Below are positions 1 to 10,115 of a stretch of DNA of 64,000 nt, in pieces. Location: contig JAHNZQ020003149.1 in the NCBI GenBank assembly GCA_019155205.2, positions 1,738,100 through 1,802,099 on the forward strand, read 5' to 3'. Position numbers and translations under genes: made by a program. The number at the start of each line of letters is the position of its first letter. The first letter of the stretch is position 1. This DNA comes from Gracilaria vermiculophylla (lineage: Eukaryota; Rhodophyta; Florideophyceae; Gracilariales; Gracilariaceae). Under the pieces are notes generated by a model that was given only the letters and a program-made list of their open reading frames with translations, was not told where the DNA came from and did not search any database.

Positions 1-853
1 TAAAAATGCCTTCCATGCGCATAAACCATCCTCACCAGCAGTCTTCAAACGTTTTCAACTGGGTTAAAATCTAGTGCGCGTGCCGGTAACTCTAGAACAG
101 ATACTTCAGACTCCTGTAGCCAATATTTGATTAAAGATAAAGTGTGTACAGGCGCAGTATCCTGTTGAAAAAAGAAAATTTCTTCATGAAAACATAAACC
201 AAGCGGTAGAAAATAACTTTATAGAACTTGATATTTTTCGCACTCATGTTTGTTTCAATGAAGGCAATTTCCGTCAAACCTTTTTTAGAAATACCTGCCC
301 AAACCATTACAGAGCCTCCACCTGAATGCTTGGTATAAAATTCATGACGTAGTTTACGAAGATCGTGCCAATAAAATTTATAGCAATCTGGTCCGTCCAA
401 ATTGAACTTTTTTTCATCATTAAGAATAATATTTTACCATTTTTTTCTTCATTAGGCTTTTCCAGCACACCTGACAATCCTCTTGGGCTTGTGATAGTCT
501 TGGAGAAAGAGAGTTTTTTTCATTTTTTATATTTTAATAAGTTTGTGCTGTTTATCTGCCTCCATATTTTTGATTTAGAAACGTTGAGATTAAGATTAAT
601 TCTAATTGTTTAGCACGATACTTTTCCTTTGCACAGCTCTCTTTTTAATACCTCTCTTATCTACTGGGCTGAGCTTCTCTGGGCGTCAAGAAGATGATTT
701 TAAGCACTATAGAGTCGGATTTTATAGAAAAGTAGCAATTGTGACCCTAAAACGCTTTAATGTTTTAGCGATAGGACTGTAGAAATGTTTTTTGGCGTTT
801 AACGTAACGATTTGAAGCTTTTCATGCTTCAAAAGTGGCGGGCGTCGAGCCAT
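1..853 (-). pseudogene. Broken Tc1-family transposase (copy A)
   Basis: The N-terminal helix-turn-helix part starts at an ATG at 853 (MARRPPLLKHEKLQ...) and is closely similar to the start of copy B (MARESPLLRSEQLE...). The catalytic core appears in another frame near 400-180 (DGPDCYKFY, SGGGSVMVWAGIS), and a C-terminal block near 95-1 resembles the Tc1 consensus around the last catalytic acid (ARALDFNPVEN). Several frame changes and stops separate the pieces, so no full-length enzyme can be made. This is a decayed DNA transposon gene, not a host gene. Confidence 0.8.
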
Positions 854-979
854 TTTTATTATAAAGAAGACGGTGTACATATCTTTTTGAAACGATTCTA
901 CATAGACTATGTGCAAAATCTAGTCTACAGTACAGTTTTGGCGCACTTTTGAGGGGTAATATGTTTTTGAAACGCACTG
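1..979 (-). mobile_element. Tc1/mariner element, copy A, cut by the window start
   Basis: The right end is visible: an inverted-repeat terminus reading inward from position 979 (on the minus strand CAGTGCGTTTCAAAAACA) with a TA dinucleotide at 980-981, the usual Tc1/mariner target-site duplication. It matches the termini of the complete copy at 61,090-62,368. That copy is 1,279 bp long, so about 300 bp of this one lies outside the window. The interior holds broken transposase reading frames on the minus strand. No intact transposase frame is present, so this copy is presumably not autonomous. Confidence 0.85.
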
Positions 980-981
980 TA

Positions 982-1408
982 CGTCACAATGAACCCAAGA
1001 GGCGTACTTTTAATAGTGAAGAGAAGGCATACTTACAGCACGCCTCATCAGGGTAGGATCAGGGGCAATCAGGACCACTTTAGAAGAATGTCTAACTGGC
1101 CAATAAGAAGGCTCAAATGGGCGTGCATCCGCCGGTCTGCGCTTGTTCGGAACGGCCCTCAAAGAGCTTGACATGTTGATTTCGGATATTTAAACGCTTT
1201 AAAATACTTAAAAGTTACACAAAAAGTGAAGTTTTAGTATTTGTTCTCCAAAATAAAGCTCATGTTGTGAAAAAGGTAACAATATTTACCATATTTCGGG
1301 TATCCACGTTGTTCTCATTCTCGATGAATATCAAGCAGCGTATCAATCCGTTCGCAGTCCAGTTTCGTCACCATATGTCGGAATGCCTTGTCTGCTTCTT
1401 TGTGAATA
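982..1408. other. Gene-free stretch upstream of APC4
   Basis: 427 bp between the transposon end and the APC4 start codon. It must hold the APC4 promoter and 5' UTR. I see no clear TATA box, repeat or RNA gene; the short open frames are not conserved-looking. Confidence 0.5.
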
Positions 1409-3631
1409 ATGAAACCTGAAGGGGGGCATTGCAGGCCAATTCTTTCCCATGAACGCTCTTTCTCAGCCTCCGTCACCGATGTGAAGATATGTCCTAATAC
1501 CCGCTTGTTCGCAGTCGTTCTAGACCGAGTGTCCATCGCGATATTCAAAAGTAATTGTCAGAGACTAACAACTATTTCAATTTGCACCAAGCAAAAAGAG
1601 ACAATTTCGTCATACAATTGGTCTCCAGATGGTGCCAGTATTGTTGTCGCTTCATCCAGCGGATGTCTGTCTATATATTCTATAGACCGTTGCGCTTCGA
1701 ATACTTCACGGACAAAGCGATCATCAAAAGATTCCGATATCGTGGCATCCGTGACTTCGTCAGCCGTAGTTTCTGCATTGGAGTGGTCTTGCATTCCAAG
1801 TAGATCCGCAGAAAATCGACAGCGTTCGCAGTATGCCTCGGGATACCACGATCGTGTTTCATCTTTCTACGACAACAGTTTGCGATTGGATCATGTTGGC
1901 TCTGGTGGACTGTTGCTCGTAGGAGACAAGGAAGGTGGAGTCACTCTGTATACCCATAATCTTCAACTCAAAGTGGCGCGAGTTCAATTGCTACCAAAGG
2001 ACGTAGCCGTGCAACGCATTTTAGTGAACTCCAGTCATTCTCATGCCGTTGTTTTAGGATACAAATTGTTGGAAGCAGATCAGAGTGATATGGGGACAAA
2101 CGAATGCATAATACGAGTTTTGGACCTCCAGTCCGTCACAGATTTCTGGCCAGAGATAAATAGAATCAACATGGAGATTGTGAGCGTAAAATTCATAGAA
2201 CAGTGTTTCACAGACACAATATCAAGACTTCGAAAAGAATGGAAAGAGGGTGCGATGAATGTCCTCACCAAAACAATTCAAAAACAGATAGAAAAGCGAA
2301 TGAAAGACTTTGCCGAAGACATTAGCGTTCGAAATGCTTGGGGCTCGCTTCACGACGTGTTTTGCGGTGCGTTTATGAGGAACGCTCTCCTACAGTTTCT
2401 TGGAACCGATCTAAGCGAAAGTGGGGCTAAAGAAGCGCTACGTGTATTTCGCTCGCACGCGGACGATGTCGAAGAAGCCATTGTAAGCACACTACCGCTT
2501 GCGGAGCAAATGATGTTTCGAGCATCTGAATATAGAGGGCTCGCTCGAATGGAATGGAGGTTTGCGCAAGTAGGCGTCTTGCTTGGTGAGGCTAACAAAA
2601 TGCATGAGGCGTCCGAGGCATTCTACATGGCGTTGCAAGAACTTATGCATGAAAGCCAAAAGATGTCGCGAGAAGCCGAGGCGTTTTTGGCATGGCTCGT
2701 GATAGCAGCAGCCAGAGCTGGAGGAGCATCAGTTGAGAGAAGAGACCTTCCAACCATGGATAAAATGAGCACCAAGGATAGGCAGCTTGCGTCGGATTTC
2801 TTGGAGAGAATGACAGGGGATATTGAAAGTAAGCCAAGGTCTGGAGACTATGTGACAGACCTATTAAATACCAGACTGACGAATGCTTATCAGAAGTTGA
2901 AGGATGTCATACAATCTGTTTTTGAAATGCCTGCTAGCGTAATTTCTTCCCAGCTCGCGGTTTGTGGACAGCTTTCAGTGAATGCATCTGCTCCTAATAC
3001 CGATGCCAAGCCATTCTTTTCCACGCGAGAGGCAATGAAGTTCAGTTCTCAAAAGCAAGTCGTGCTTCTTTGCTTGAACCAGTTGGACGGGGCTCTTTTG
3101 TTTGTCCAGTACAATTTTCGTACTCATCGATGGAATGCATGCAGAGTAAATGTTGTTCTCAATCAAAATAGAATCAGTGTGAAAGAAGTCGGATACGTTG
3201 GGGAAGGTCGGATGGTGATACTAGGAGAAGGGATGGAGCAAACTAGGGAACTCAAGCAGACATCAACGTGTTTGGCTTTTCAGCACCATGTGATGCTTGA
3301 AGAGCTCTTCAATGAGAGCGATGAAGACTTTAACGATGGGGAATTAAACGTGTCTTCAGCATCTGTTGCAACGAAACTAAGAACCCAAGAGTCTTCGCCG
3401 TTACATTTGGGTCAATTGCGAGCAGATGAGAGGATCGCTTTGAGCACTGTTCACGAGAGCAGATTTGCAAGGTAAGATCAACATTTTTCATTTTCATTAC
3501 CCACGGTTCCTTCTCGTGATTCTAAATGTACTAACATGAGTTCCTGGCGGTACAATTTATCATTTGATAGCGTATTGATCAAATCGAACAGGGTCCTCAT
3601 AATAGAATTCGAAATTAAGACGTCGTCTTAG
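1409..3631 (+). CDS. APC4: Anaphase-promoting complex subunit 4 (APC4), two exons
   Basis: Scaffold subunit of the anaphase-promoting complex/cyclosome, the ubiquitin ligase that drives mitotic and meiotic exit. Exons 1409-3471 and 3571-3631 (707 aa). Residues about 1-250 form the WD40-like N-terminal region, with a YNWSPDG blade motif; about 270-480 match the helical APC4 long domain (EWRFAQVGVLLGEA, EAFLAWLVIAAAR). The first reading frame meets a stop directly after GCAAG. A donor GTAAGA at 3472, a TACTAAC branch site near 3530 and an acceptor GATAG at 3570 join it in phase to a short exon encoding RVLIIEFEI. That matches the last beta strand of known APC4 proteins (human RVFEMDI), which supports the splice. 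Start: ATG at 1409; no earlier in-frame ATG was chosen. Known APC4 proteins are about 700-800 aa. Confidence 0.88.
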
Positions 3632-4058
3632 TAGACTGTGAGCTGAGTTCTTTTGAGAACATGGTCGGGTTGGCAAAATAGTTCGCCTGATGTTCTATGA
3701 GGTACATGGAAACTCGAGAGCTGAAGTTGTGTCATCGCATTTGGAACCTGCGTTTTCGGTCTCAGAGCTTCGAATCAATTCTTCTTTGTGTCACTGTCTC
3801 TCTTTTTGTACTGTCAATGACTGTATGTTGTAATAGCTCGACTTTCAATTGCAGACTCGACGTGACTTTTCGACTTGAATGGTACCTCCACGTGGATTTA
3901 ATTAGAAGATCCAATATGGTTCATGGCCCAAGCACTTCCTGTCTTGATCCTCTCGGTATTATAGGAGATCGGGCATGCCTGCATGTCTTGACTGTCTTTC
4001 TCGCATTCTCGCGTCGAGTTAGAACCTGTAAGGTACTTTCGAAGTTCTGGTTTCTCTA
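3632..4058. other. Gene-free stretch between APC4 and the secreted-protein gene
   Basis: 427 bp holding the APC4 3' UTR and the promoter of the next gene. A 120-codon open frame (3697-4059) with one hydrophobic segment overlaps the next start codon as TAATG. It resembles no family I know and I do not call it a gene. Confidence 0.45.
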
Positions 4059-5831
4059 ATGTTTTCGCTTATGTCTCGTCGAGAATTGGTCATTGCCATC
4101 TTTCTACTCCTAATCCACGTTTTTGTGCGGGAATCATTGGGAGCTCCTGTAGCACTTTCAAAGCATCCAAGAACTGTCGCCGGGGATGAAGGAGCTCTGA
4201 CAAGCCATTTGCAAGATCCTGATGAAAGTAAAAATCAAGTCCCATATTCGGAACATCATACCCAGCATCAATCCGCACAGCCAGGGACTTACCATAGGGG
4301 TGATACGGACGTTCCAACTAATGGCCCAAGCCCGAAGGCTCCAAATGACGAACGTGGGCAAACACATGTCGCCGGTCGCGAGATTAAGAACTTTCCCCCA
4401 GTCTCCTCGGGAGAAGCAGTTTCGGTTTCTTTGTCTACCGCAGATCAAATGGATAGGCAGCACCAGCAGCGAGCTCACATTTTCCCGGAAAGAATGATTG
4501 CTGAGAACAGCGTTCAGAAAGATATTAAAGAGCATACCGCCTCAGATGGCTCAGTCGATCCAGGAAGAAGATCTGCAGATCAAAATGCAGACCTCAAACG
4601 ACAAATCAACGACAGGGTGAAAGCTGTAATGGTAAGAAATGAAGTACTCATGCGTCATGCCCGGGCGATCAAGTCTTTCTTATAACTAACCGACCAGTAA
4701 TTGTCTTTGAAATGCTATCAGAAGAACGCAGACAAATCCAAACGGCTTTCGTTTTTCTCAGTCCTTCATCCAGCCTTAGCAGCGGCCTTATCCCCCGAGA
4801 AGTCTGAGGAAAAAGCTGATATTCCTCGACCACCCCTCAGTACAATCGATTACTCTTCGGGCCCGCTGAAGGGGACTGAATCTCGTGATCAAGAAGCGCT
4901 TCGTTTTCCCGCAGTTGTTCAATCCAAGCAATCCGTTCTGGCCGAGATGCAGGAGAAAGCCGCAGAGTTGCGCGAATCAGAAGGTATTGAACAGAAAGAA
5001 CACCAGTTTGATGCTCAAGATAGCCAAGCACGAATCAATGAAATCGGAGAAAGGTTTGGCGAGGAGGGTAAGGCTCTTGGCTTGGTGCGAAGGGATGAAT
5101 TTCAGCATCCTGCGCAGAACTATCAAAGAGAGAAGGCCAGCACGGGTGGAGGAATTGATTTAAATGCGAAAGAGAAAGAGTCGCAAGATGGTGAAGTGGA
5201 CGAGACCATCAGCTCGCCACGTGCACACAAGGGGATAACTAGGCTAGAAAGCGACAAGGCGTCAGATAATGGGAATACCGAATCCGCCAACATATATTCT
5301 TCTCCCGCTCATTCTACCAACAACCTAACTAGCGTTTTAAATTCCACTGAAGTTGATGAGCCAAGCAGGACCGGAAAGGTATTGAAAACAACTGCCAAGT
5401 ACTGGCATGGTTTCGTGAACCAAGTGAAGAGGGTCGTGGGTGCTTTCAGGAGTGCAAAGCCGGCCTCCAGTGAAACGACCAAGGATCAACAGACGGACAA
5501 TTTCAGTGAAGATGATGTGCAGGACATGGTTAATGAAGTAGTTCGAGAGATTCAAACGCGAACAGACGGAAGAAAGCAACTGGATCTAGCAGGGGGCTCA
5601 GTTGCAAAGGACGGAAACGGCGAACACGTAGCTCACGAGACTGGAAAAGGCCCTCTGTTGATGTTAAGGACGAAAACTGTGGTTTCTGCAGATGTTGTTG
5701 CTGATGCAGTAACCTCTACCGCGAAGAAGATGCTCTCCGAGAGAGGAGACTCCATATCTCACGAAACATCCTCAAGGCTATTGCGGGAAGTACAGGACAA
5801 ACTGGAGGAGCTCTTGCAACCAATTGACTAA
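4059..5831 (+). CDS. Secreted or lumenal charged low-complexity protein, two exons, function unknown
   Basis: Exons 4059-4631 and 4722-5831, predicted 560 aa. The intron (90 nt) has donor GTAAGA, an AACTAAC branch site near 4685 and acceptor ATCAG at 4721, and keeps phase 0; without it the first frame stops at 4685. The N-terminus (MSRRELVIAIFLLLIHVFV then ESLGAP) is a good signal peptide with a likely cleavage after residue 30 or so. The rest is rich in Glu, Lys, Asp, Gln and Ser, probably extended or disordered. Helix-prone stretches lie near the C-terminus (DDVQDMVNEVVREIQ; SRLLREVQDKLEELLQ) and could form coiled coils. No catalytic motif or known domain is recognised. Roles in the extracellular matrix or cell wall, or in the secretory lumen, are possible but only inferred from the signal peptide. 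Confidence 0.7.
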
Positions 5832-5911
5832 TCTGGTAGTAGAAAATGTATGGGTTCTGGAAAGGAACGAGTGTTTGTTTATGTGTATGATTTTTGTTAC
5901 AAAAATCATGG

Positions 5912-7298
5912 TCACGACTTTCCAGATGCGGCGCGAATGCTTTCTACAACGGCTGCAAAATCATGCCTACCTAGTCCGAGACCTTTAGCCGCCTTGTACC
6001 ATTCTTTTGCATGACATGAAGAGACAGTGGTAAATGAAGTTAGTAACTTTGGTCGAATGCCTCACAACATATATTTGCGTGTACGCACCGTTTGCAGCGC
6101 CTGAAACGCTCATGCTCATTCCTTGTTCATCAGCAAGTGCTTGAGCAAAGCGAATGTCCTTCTGCGCATGTTCGAGGGGAAAGTTAGTCTCATATCCCTT
6201 GGCACCCAGCTTCATCTTCGGACCCTTGAGTGCAAACATGGGATTGTTCATCGCGCCCAACGACCTATAAAAAAGAGGATCAGAAATGAATGAGGGCAAG
6301 GTTAGTGTCCTTCAGATATCAGGTTGGCGTTCGATCAGCGGGTTGGGCGGTGATTTGCGAACGTACAAAACTTCCAACATATCTGGTACGGAGATTTCCA
6401 AAGATTCTGCGAGCACAATTCCCTCTCCTAAAGCTGCCAACATCGTTGCCATCAAAGTGTTGACGACGAGCTGCAAGGGAACATAAAGGCATTAACGCGG
6501 TAAAATGAAAGAAAATATCTCGGGGGTGAGTTTTGTGGATCACATGAGCGACCAGGCAGACACGGGAGGACTTCTGAAAGGGGGCTTTGGTTGTTAACGT
6601 ACCTTCATCTTAGTGCCGTTGCCAACGGAACCTAAAAAGAAAGCCTTCTTTCCCATGAGGTCCATTGCTTTTTGGACAGTGTTGCTGTTGTAAAGTGGCT
6701 CATCTCCAGCGCACAAGAAAATCAACTGTCCTTGCTTAGCAGGACCCAAAGATCCGGAAACTGGGGCCTCTAGGAAGGTGCCGCCTTTTTCGCGAACGGC
6801 AGCATCCATGTGGAGCATATCTTGATATCGTAAAGTTGAACAATCGACGAGGCTCTTTCCATCAGAAACAGCATGGATGGCAGCTTCGGGGTGTTCAAAG
6901 AAAACGTTTTTGACAGCTTCGGGGGTGGACAGCATGGAGAAGGTGACGTCGCTTTCGGCCACGACTTGGGCAGGGGTACCGGCATATATCGGGCTGCACT
7001 GCGTGTTTTTGATGGCTTCGTTGAGAGCATGTTGTTTCTCTGAGCGATTCCAAACAACCAGATTGGGAAAGGATTTGGCCAGATTGGCGGCCATAGGCAA
7101 GCCCATGACGCCGAGCCCGATGAAGCCGACGGTTGGAGATGCAGTTGATGCTACGACTAATGAACGAGCAGAGACAGAGTTGTCACGAGCGGGAACATAG
7201 CATCGTGCGAAGGATACATTGCTGGAAATGGATCGGGAGCTGAGGCGTCGAGTGATAAATGAGGTTTGAGACAGGCAGGGACAGAACGCGGCGTTCAT
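5912..7298 (-). CDS. GLYR: Glyoxylate/succinic semialdehyde reductase (3-hydroxyisobutyrate dehydrogenase family), organellar, four exons
   Basis: NADPH-dependent reductase that detoxifies glyoxylate and succinic semialdehyde. Exons in transcript order: 7298-6603, 6470-6367, 6264-6089, 6003-5912 (355 aa); lengths and phases (0, 2, 1) close exactly. Residues about 1-60 are Ser/Arg-rich, like a plastid or mitochondrial transit peptide. The Rossmann motif GFIGLGVMGLPMAANL follows, then the substrate-binding EAPVSGSLGPAKQGQL and the catalytic-lysine block GNGTKMK...N. The central helix (EVLSLGAMNNPMF) is closest to the plant GLYR consensus (DVLDLGAMTNPMF), and the C-terminus (NEWYKAAKGLGLG) also matches. 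Introns carry CTAAC branch sites except the first. The upstream in-frame GTG at 7358 is not used; 7298 is the first ATG. The stop lies 80 bp from that of the convergent secreted-protein gene. Plain HIBADH is the alternative. Confidence 0.9.
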
Positions 7299-7717
7299 GG
7301 TTTGATCGTAGAGAAGACCTGTTACAAAGTGGGCGTTAAGCAGGTTATTGTGCAACACACCCGTTCAAACGTCTGCGGGAGATCGTCTCATGTGATAATG
7401 TGCAAAAAGGAAGGAATGAGGAGCACAGGGCGAGTGAGGAGATCAACGATGAGCCAGTTAGGGAGAACGATATAATCGAGAACCGTCGTATCACAATTCA
7501 GCGCTCTCTACTTGGGTTGTGCGTCTCAAGCGCACATATGTTTCGCTGCTGTGGACGACCGCACGGAAGCCAACGAGGGGCGTTTTGGGTGAGATATTTT
7601 ACGGCGACCTGCAGTGCGCGCTGTGCGTCAACAGCATCTAACAGTGTGGGAACACTGTGGGGGACCGCACGGAAGGAAGGACGCGCGGCGGGCGGTTCCC
7701 GCGTGCGACGGCTGGTG

Positions 7718-7802
7718 TCGATGCCGATGCCGACGCCGACAACGACGCCGAGTCTGAAGCCGACGCCGACGCCGACGCCGAGTCCGAAGCCGAGTCCGAA
7801 GC

Positions 7803-7845
<43 letters not shown>

Positions 7846-7850
7846 GAGAC
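7718..7850. repeat. GCCGAC/GGCGAC hexanucleotide tandem repeat
   Basis: Imperfect repeats of GCCGAC (with GCCGAG and GAAGCC variants) pass into about five perfect GGCGAC units near 7806-7842. In one frame the tract would read Asp-Ala then Asp-Gly dipeptides, in the others Pro-Thr/Ala-Thr. No credible start codon or flanking conserved domain supports translation. Confidence 0.85.
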
Positions 7851-8396
7851 AGCACCATTGGGGGGCGATGCAAGGCAGGTGCTGTAAGAGATGTTCGTGT
7901 CGCCGCGTCCCAGTCAATCGTCGACTCGCGGTCATCATGAGCGGGATAGCAAGGCGGCACGAGCGCTTTGATGTGCGCCCCCTGGGTTGCAGCGCACAGC
8001 CATGCGACGGAGCGCTTGGGCTGCGGCGTGACCTTAAAGATGGGGGCGGACGGCGGCGCTCTCGGTGGCACCGCCGCGGGACTGCGCGCAGTCGGGCGCG
8101 CGCGCCTGGCCGCATCGCGCGGCGAGACGGCGCTGCCGGACGGCGGAAGCGCCCCGCGCCGGCACTACGCTCCGCGCTGCGCCGCTGCACCGCGCCGCTG
8201 CACCGCGCCGCCGGCGGACGCTACGCCGACGGTCGCCAGTGGCGTCGGCATCGTGTGACGTACGCGCCGCAGTCGCACGCCGGGCAAGTACACCGGCGGT
8301 GGCTTCGGCGGGACCGCGGTGGCTAAAGTATCGTTCGGTATTTAGCAGGCGCTCACGACGGGCGCCACGATCACTACCGGTGGATGGCAGTATGCC

Positions 8397-8436
8397 CACG
8401 TGTACTTGCATTCCACGTGCACAGGCAGTGCACGTG
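8397..8436. promoter_or_regulatory. Three CACGTG (E-box/G-box) motifs at exact 17-bp spacing
   Basis: CACGTG occurs at 8397-8402, 8414-8419 and 8431-8436, so the starts are 17 bp apart both times. CACGTG is the classic core bound by bHLH and bZIP dimers. The array lies about 240-280 bp upstream of the eL22 start codon and about 1.1 kb from the GLYR start. The spacing and motif are seen directly; a regulatory role is inferred. Confidence 0.5.
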
Positions 8437-8677
8437 CACACGGATATACGGGGATACGTGTGCTACCTGTGGCATGGCTCGCACGCAGCCGGCGCACCGC
8501 TCCGTGTGCGCGCTTTGATCGTGTCGTGGTGCGGCGCGGCGGTGTCACTGCGCGGCCGCCGACGGTGCGCTGTTTAGGGGCGCTGTGTAGACCACGCTCG
8601 CCACCGCCACCGTCGCCGCCGTCGCCGCCGCCACCGCCGCCACCGCACACCAACGTCGTCTTCGCCGCGCCGCAATC

Positions 8678-9236
8678 ATGTCTCCCGCAATGGCAACGGT
8701 AAGCTGATGCGTGTGGAGGAACGCACCGCGAGCCGCGTCGTCGCTGCATTGCGCTAACCGCTCACTTTGTTTGTCAACAGAAGCCCAAGGCTGGCAAGGT
8801 CGGCGGCAAGTACGTCATCGACTGCGCCGCCCCCTGTGACGACAAGATCATGGACGCGGCAGTGTTCGTACGTTTTGTGCCGTAAAGCGTGCGCGCGCGC
8901 ACGGTCAGGCAGAATGGCTAACCATGCGTCTCTGCTCTGTAAATCGCGCGTGTGCGCCCGTCGCAGGAAAAGTTCCTCAACGATAAAATCAAGGTGAACA
9001 ACAAAACCAACCAGCTCGGCGACGCCGTCACGGTTTCGCGCGACAAGAGTCGCATCACCGTGGAGGCCAACATCAAGTTCTCCAAGCGCTACCTCAAGTA
9101 CCTGACCAAGAAGTTCCTCAAGAAGCAGAATCTGAGGGATTGGATGCGCGTCGTCGCCTCGGACAAGAACACGTACCAGCTGCGCTACTTCAACATCAGC
9201 GAGGACCTGGACCAAGACGAGTCGGACGAGGAGTGA
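8678..9236 (+). CDS. RPL22: 60S ribosomal protein eL22, three exons
   Basis: Component of the large cytosolic ribosomal subunit. Exons 8678-8698, 8781-8867 and 8967-9236 (125 aa; family usually 115-130). All exon boundaries are phase 0. The tiny first exon encodes MSPAMAT. The second carries the family signature [19 protein letters not shown]. The third carries [31 protein letters not shown] and [20 protein letters not shown], ending in the typical acidic tail ([10 protein letters not shown]). Introns have donors GTAAGC and GTACGT, GCTAACC branch sites and CAG acceptors. An early intron just after the start codon is common in eukaryotic ribosomal protein genes. Confidence 0.96.
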
Positions 9237-9514
9237 GTCGCCGCGGTCGCCCTTGCAGTAAAAGCCGAGCCCCACGCCGCGCCACCCGTGTTTGCTCCCT
9301 AAACGCGCGCGACCGCCGCCGCCGCCGCCGCCGCTGCTGGCGGCGGGTGGCGCCGCCAGCGCCAAATCGCCGCCAAGCAGCGCAAGCCAAGCGCGCAAGT
9401 TCGCGCAAACCAAAAAAGAAAAAAAAAAAAAGAGCCATTCCGCAACGCCCGCCCTGCACACTGCGCAGCCGCCGTTCCACCGCCAACGCCCGCCCTTCCG
9501 CGTCGCCCGCACTT

Positions 9515-9515
<1 letters not shown>
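9237..9515. other. 3' flank of eL22
   Basis: About 280 bp of GC-rich DNA with a short poly-A run near 9412-9433, then the corrupted poly-C block. It presumably holds the eL22 3' UTR. Nothing else is recognised. Confidence 0.5.
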
Positions 9516-9585
<70 letters not shown>

Positions 9586-9811
9586 CCCCCCCCCCCCGCC
9601 CCCCCCCCCCCCGCCCCCCCCCCCCCCCCCCCCCCGCCCCCNNNNNNNNNNNNNNNNNNNNNNNNNNNNNNNNNNNNNNNNNNNNNNNNNNNNNNNNNNN
9701 NNNNNNNNNNNNNNNNNNNNNNNNNNNNNNNNNNNNNNNNNCGACCCGTACGCAGAGTACGCGGAGCCGCCGCAGCCGTCTTACAACGCCTACAACCCCT
9801 ACCCGCATGCG

Positions 9812-9894
<83 letters not shown>

Positions 9895-9956
9895 CCCCGC
9901 CCCCCCCCCCCCCCCCCGCCCCCCCCCCACCCCCCCCCCTCCCCCCCCCCCCCCCC

Positions 9957-10011
<55 letters not shown>
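9516..10011. other. Corrupted assembly block: poly-C runs, 100-N gap, and a misplaced 79-bp fragment
   Basis: 9516-9641 and 9812-10011 are almost pure C with scattered G, A or T. 9642-9741 is exactly 100 N, the usual placeholder for a gap of unknown size. The only real sequence between them, 9742-9820, is identical to 42,249-42,327, inside the proline-rich protein gene, where it also leads into a C run. This is best explained as a gap-filling or scaffolding error. The proline and glycine homopolymer frames it creates are not genes, and the 5' part of the CNOT2 transcription unit may be missing. Confidence 0.9.
9742..9820. repeat. 79-bp exact copy of part of the proline-rich protein gene
   Basis: Base-for-base identical to 42,249-42,327, starting CGACCCGTACGCAGAGTACG and ending in nine C. 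The copy has no coding context here, because gap and homopolymer surround it. It is interpreted as a misplaced contig fragment rather than a genuine duplication. Confidence 0.85.
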
Positions 10012-10013
<2 letters not shown>

Positions 10014-10115
10014 CACTCCCCGCCGCCCCACGTCAGCCTCCCTTCCCACCGTACCGCTCACGTCCCCGCCGTCTTTTCCACCGGATCCATCCCCCCCTCC
10101 GCGCCCGCCGCGTTG

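Larger units (their letters stand above)
7299..8677. promoter_or_regulatory. GC-rich divergent intergenic region between GLYR and eL22
   Basis: 1.38 kb separating two divergently transcribed genes. It contains a hexanucleotide repeat tract (7718-7850), three evenly spaced CACGTG boxes (8397-8436) and a CCG/CCA-rich trinucleotide tract (about 8590-8645) that probably falls in the eL22 5' UTR. Several long open frames on both strands are products of the repeats and high GC and are not called as genes. Confidence 0.6.

Noticed and set aside
3697..4059. 120-codon open frame with a hydrophobic stretch, overlapping the next start codon as TAATG
   Set aside because: No family resemblance and located where a promoter and UTR are needed; the overlap looks like chance.
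7400..8326. 308-codon open frame on the plus strand, and long frames on the other strand, in the GLYR-eL22 interval
   Set aside because: They arise from a hexanucleotide repeat and extreme GC content, start at non-conserved positions and show only Pro-Thr, Ala-Thr or Arg-rich low complexity.
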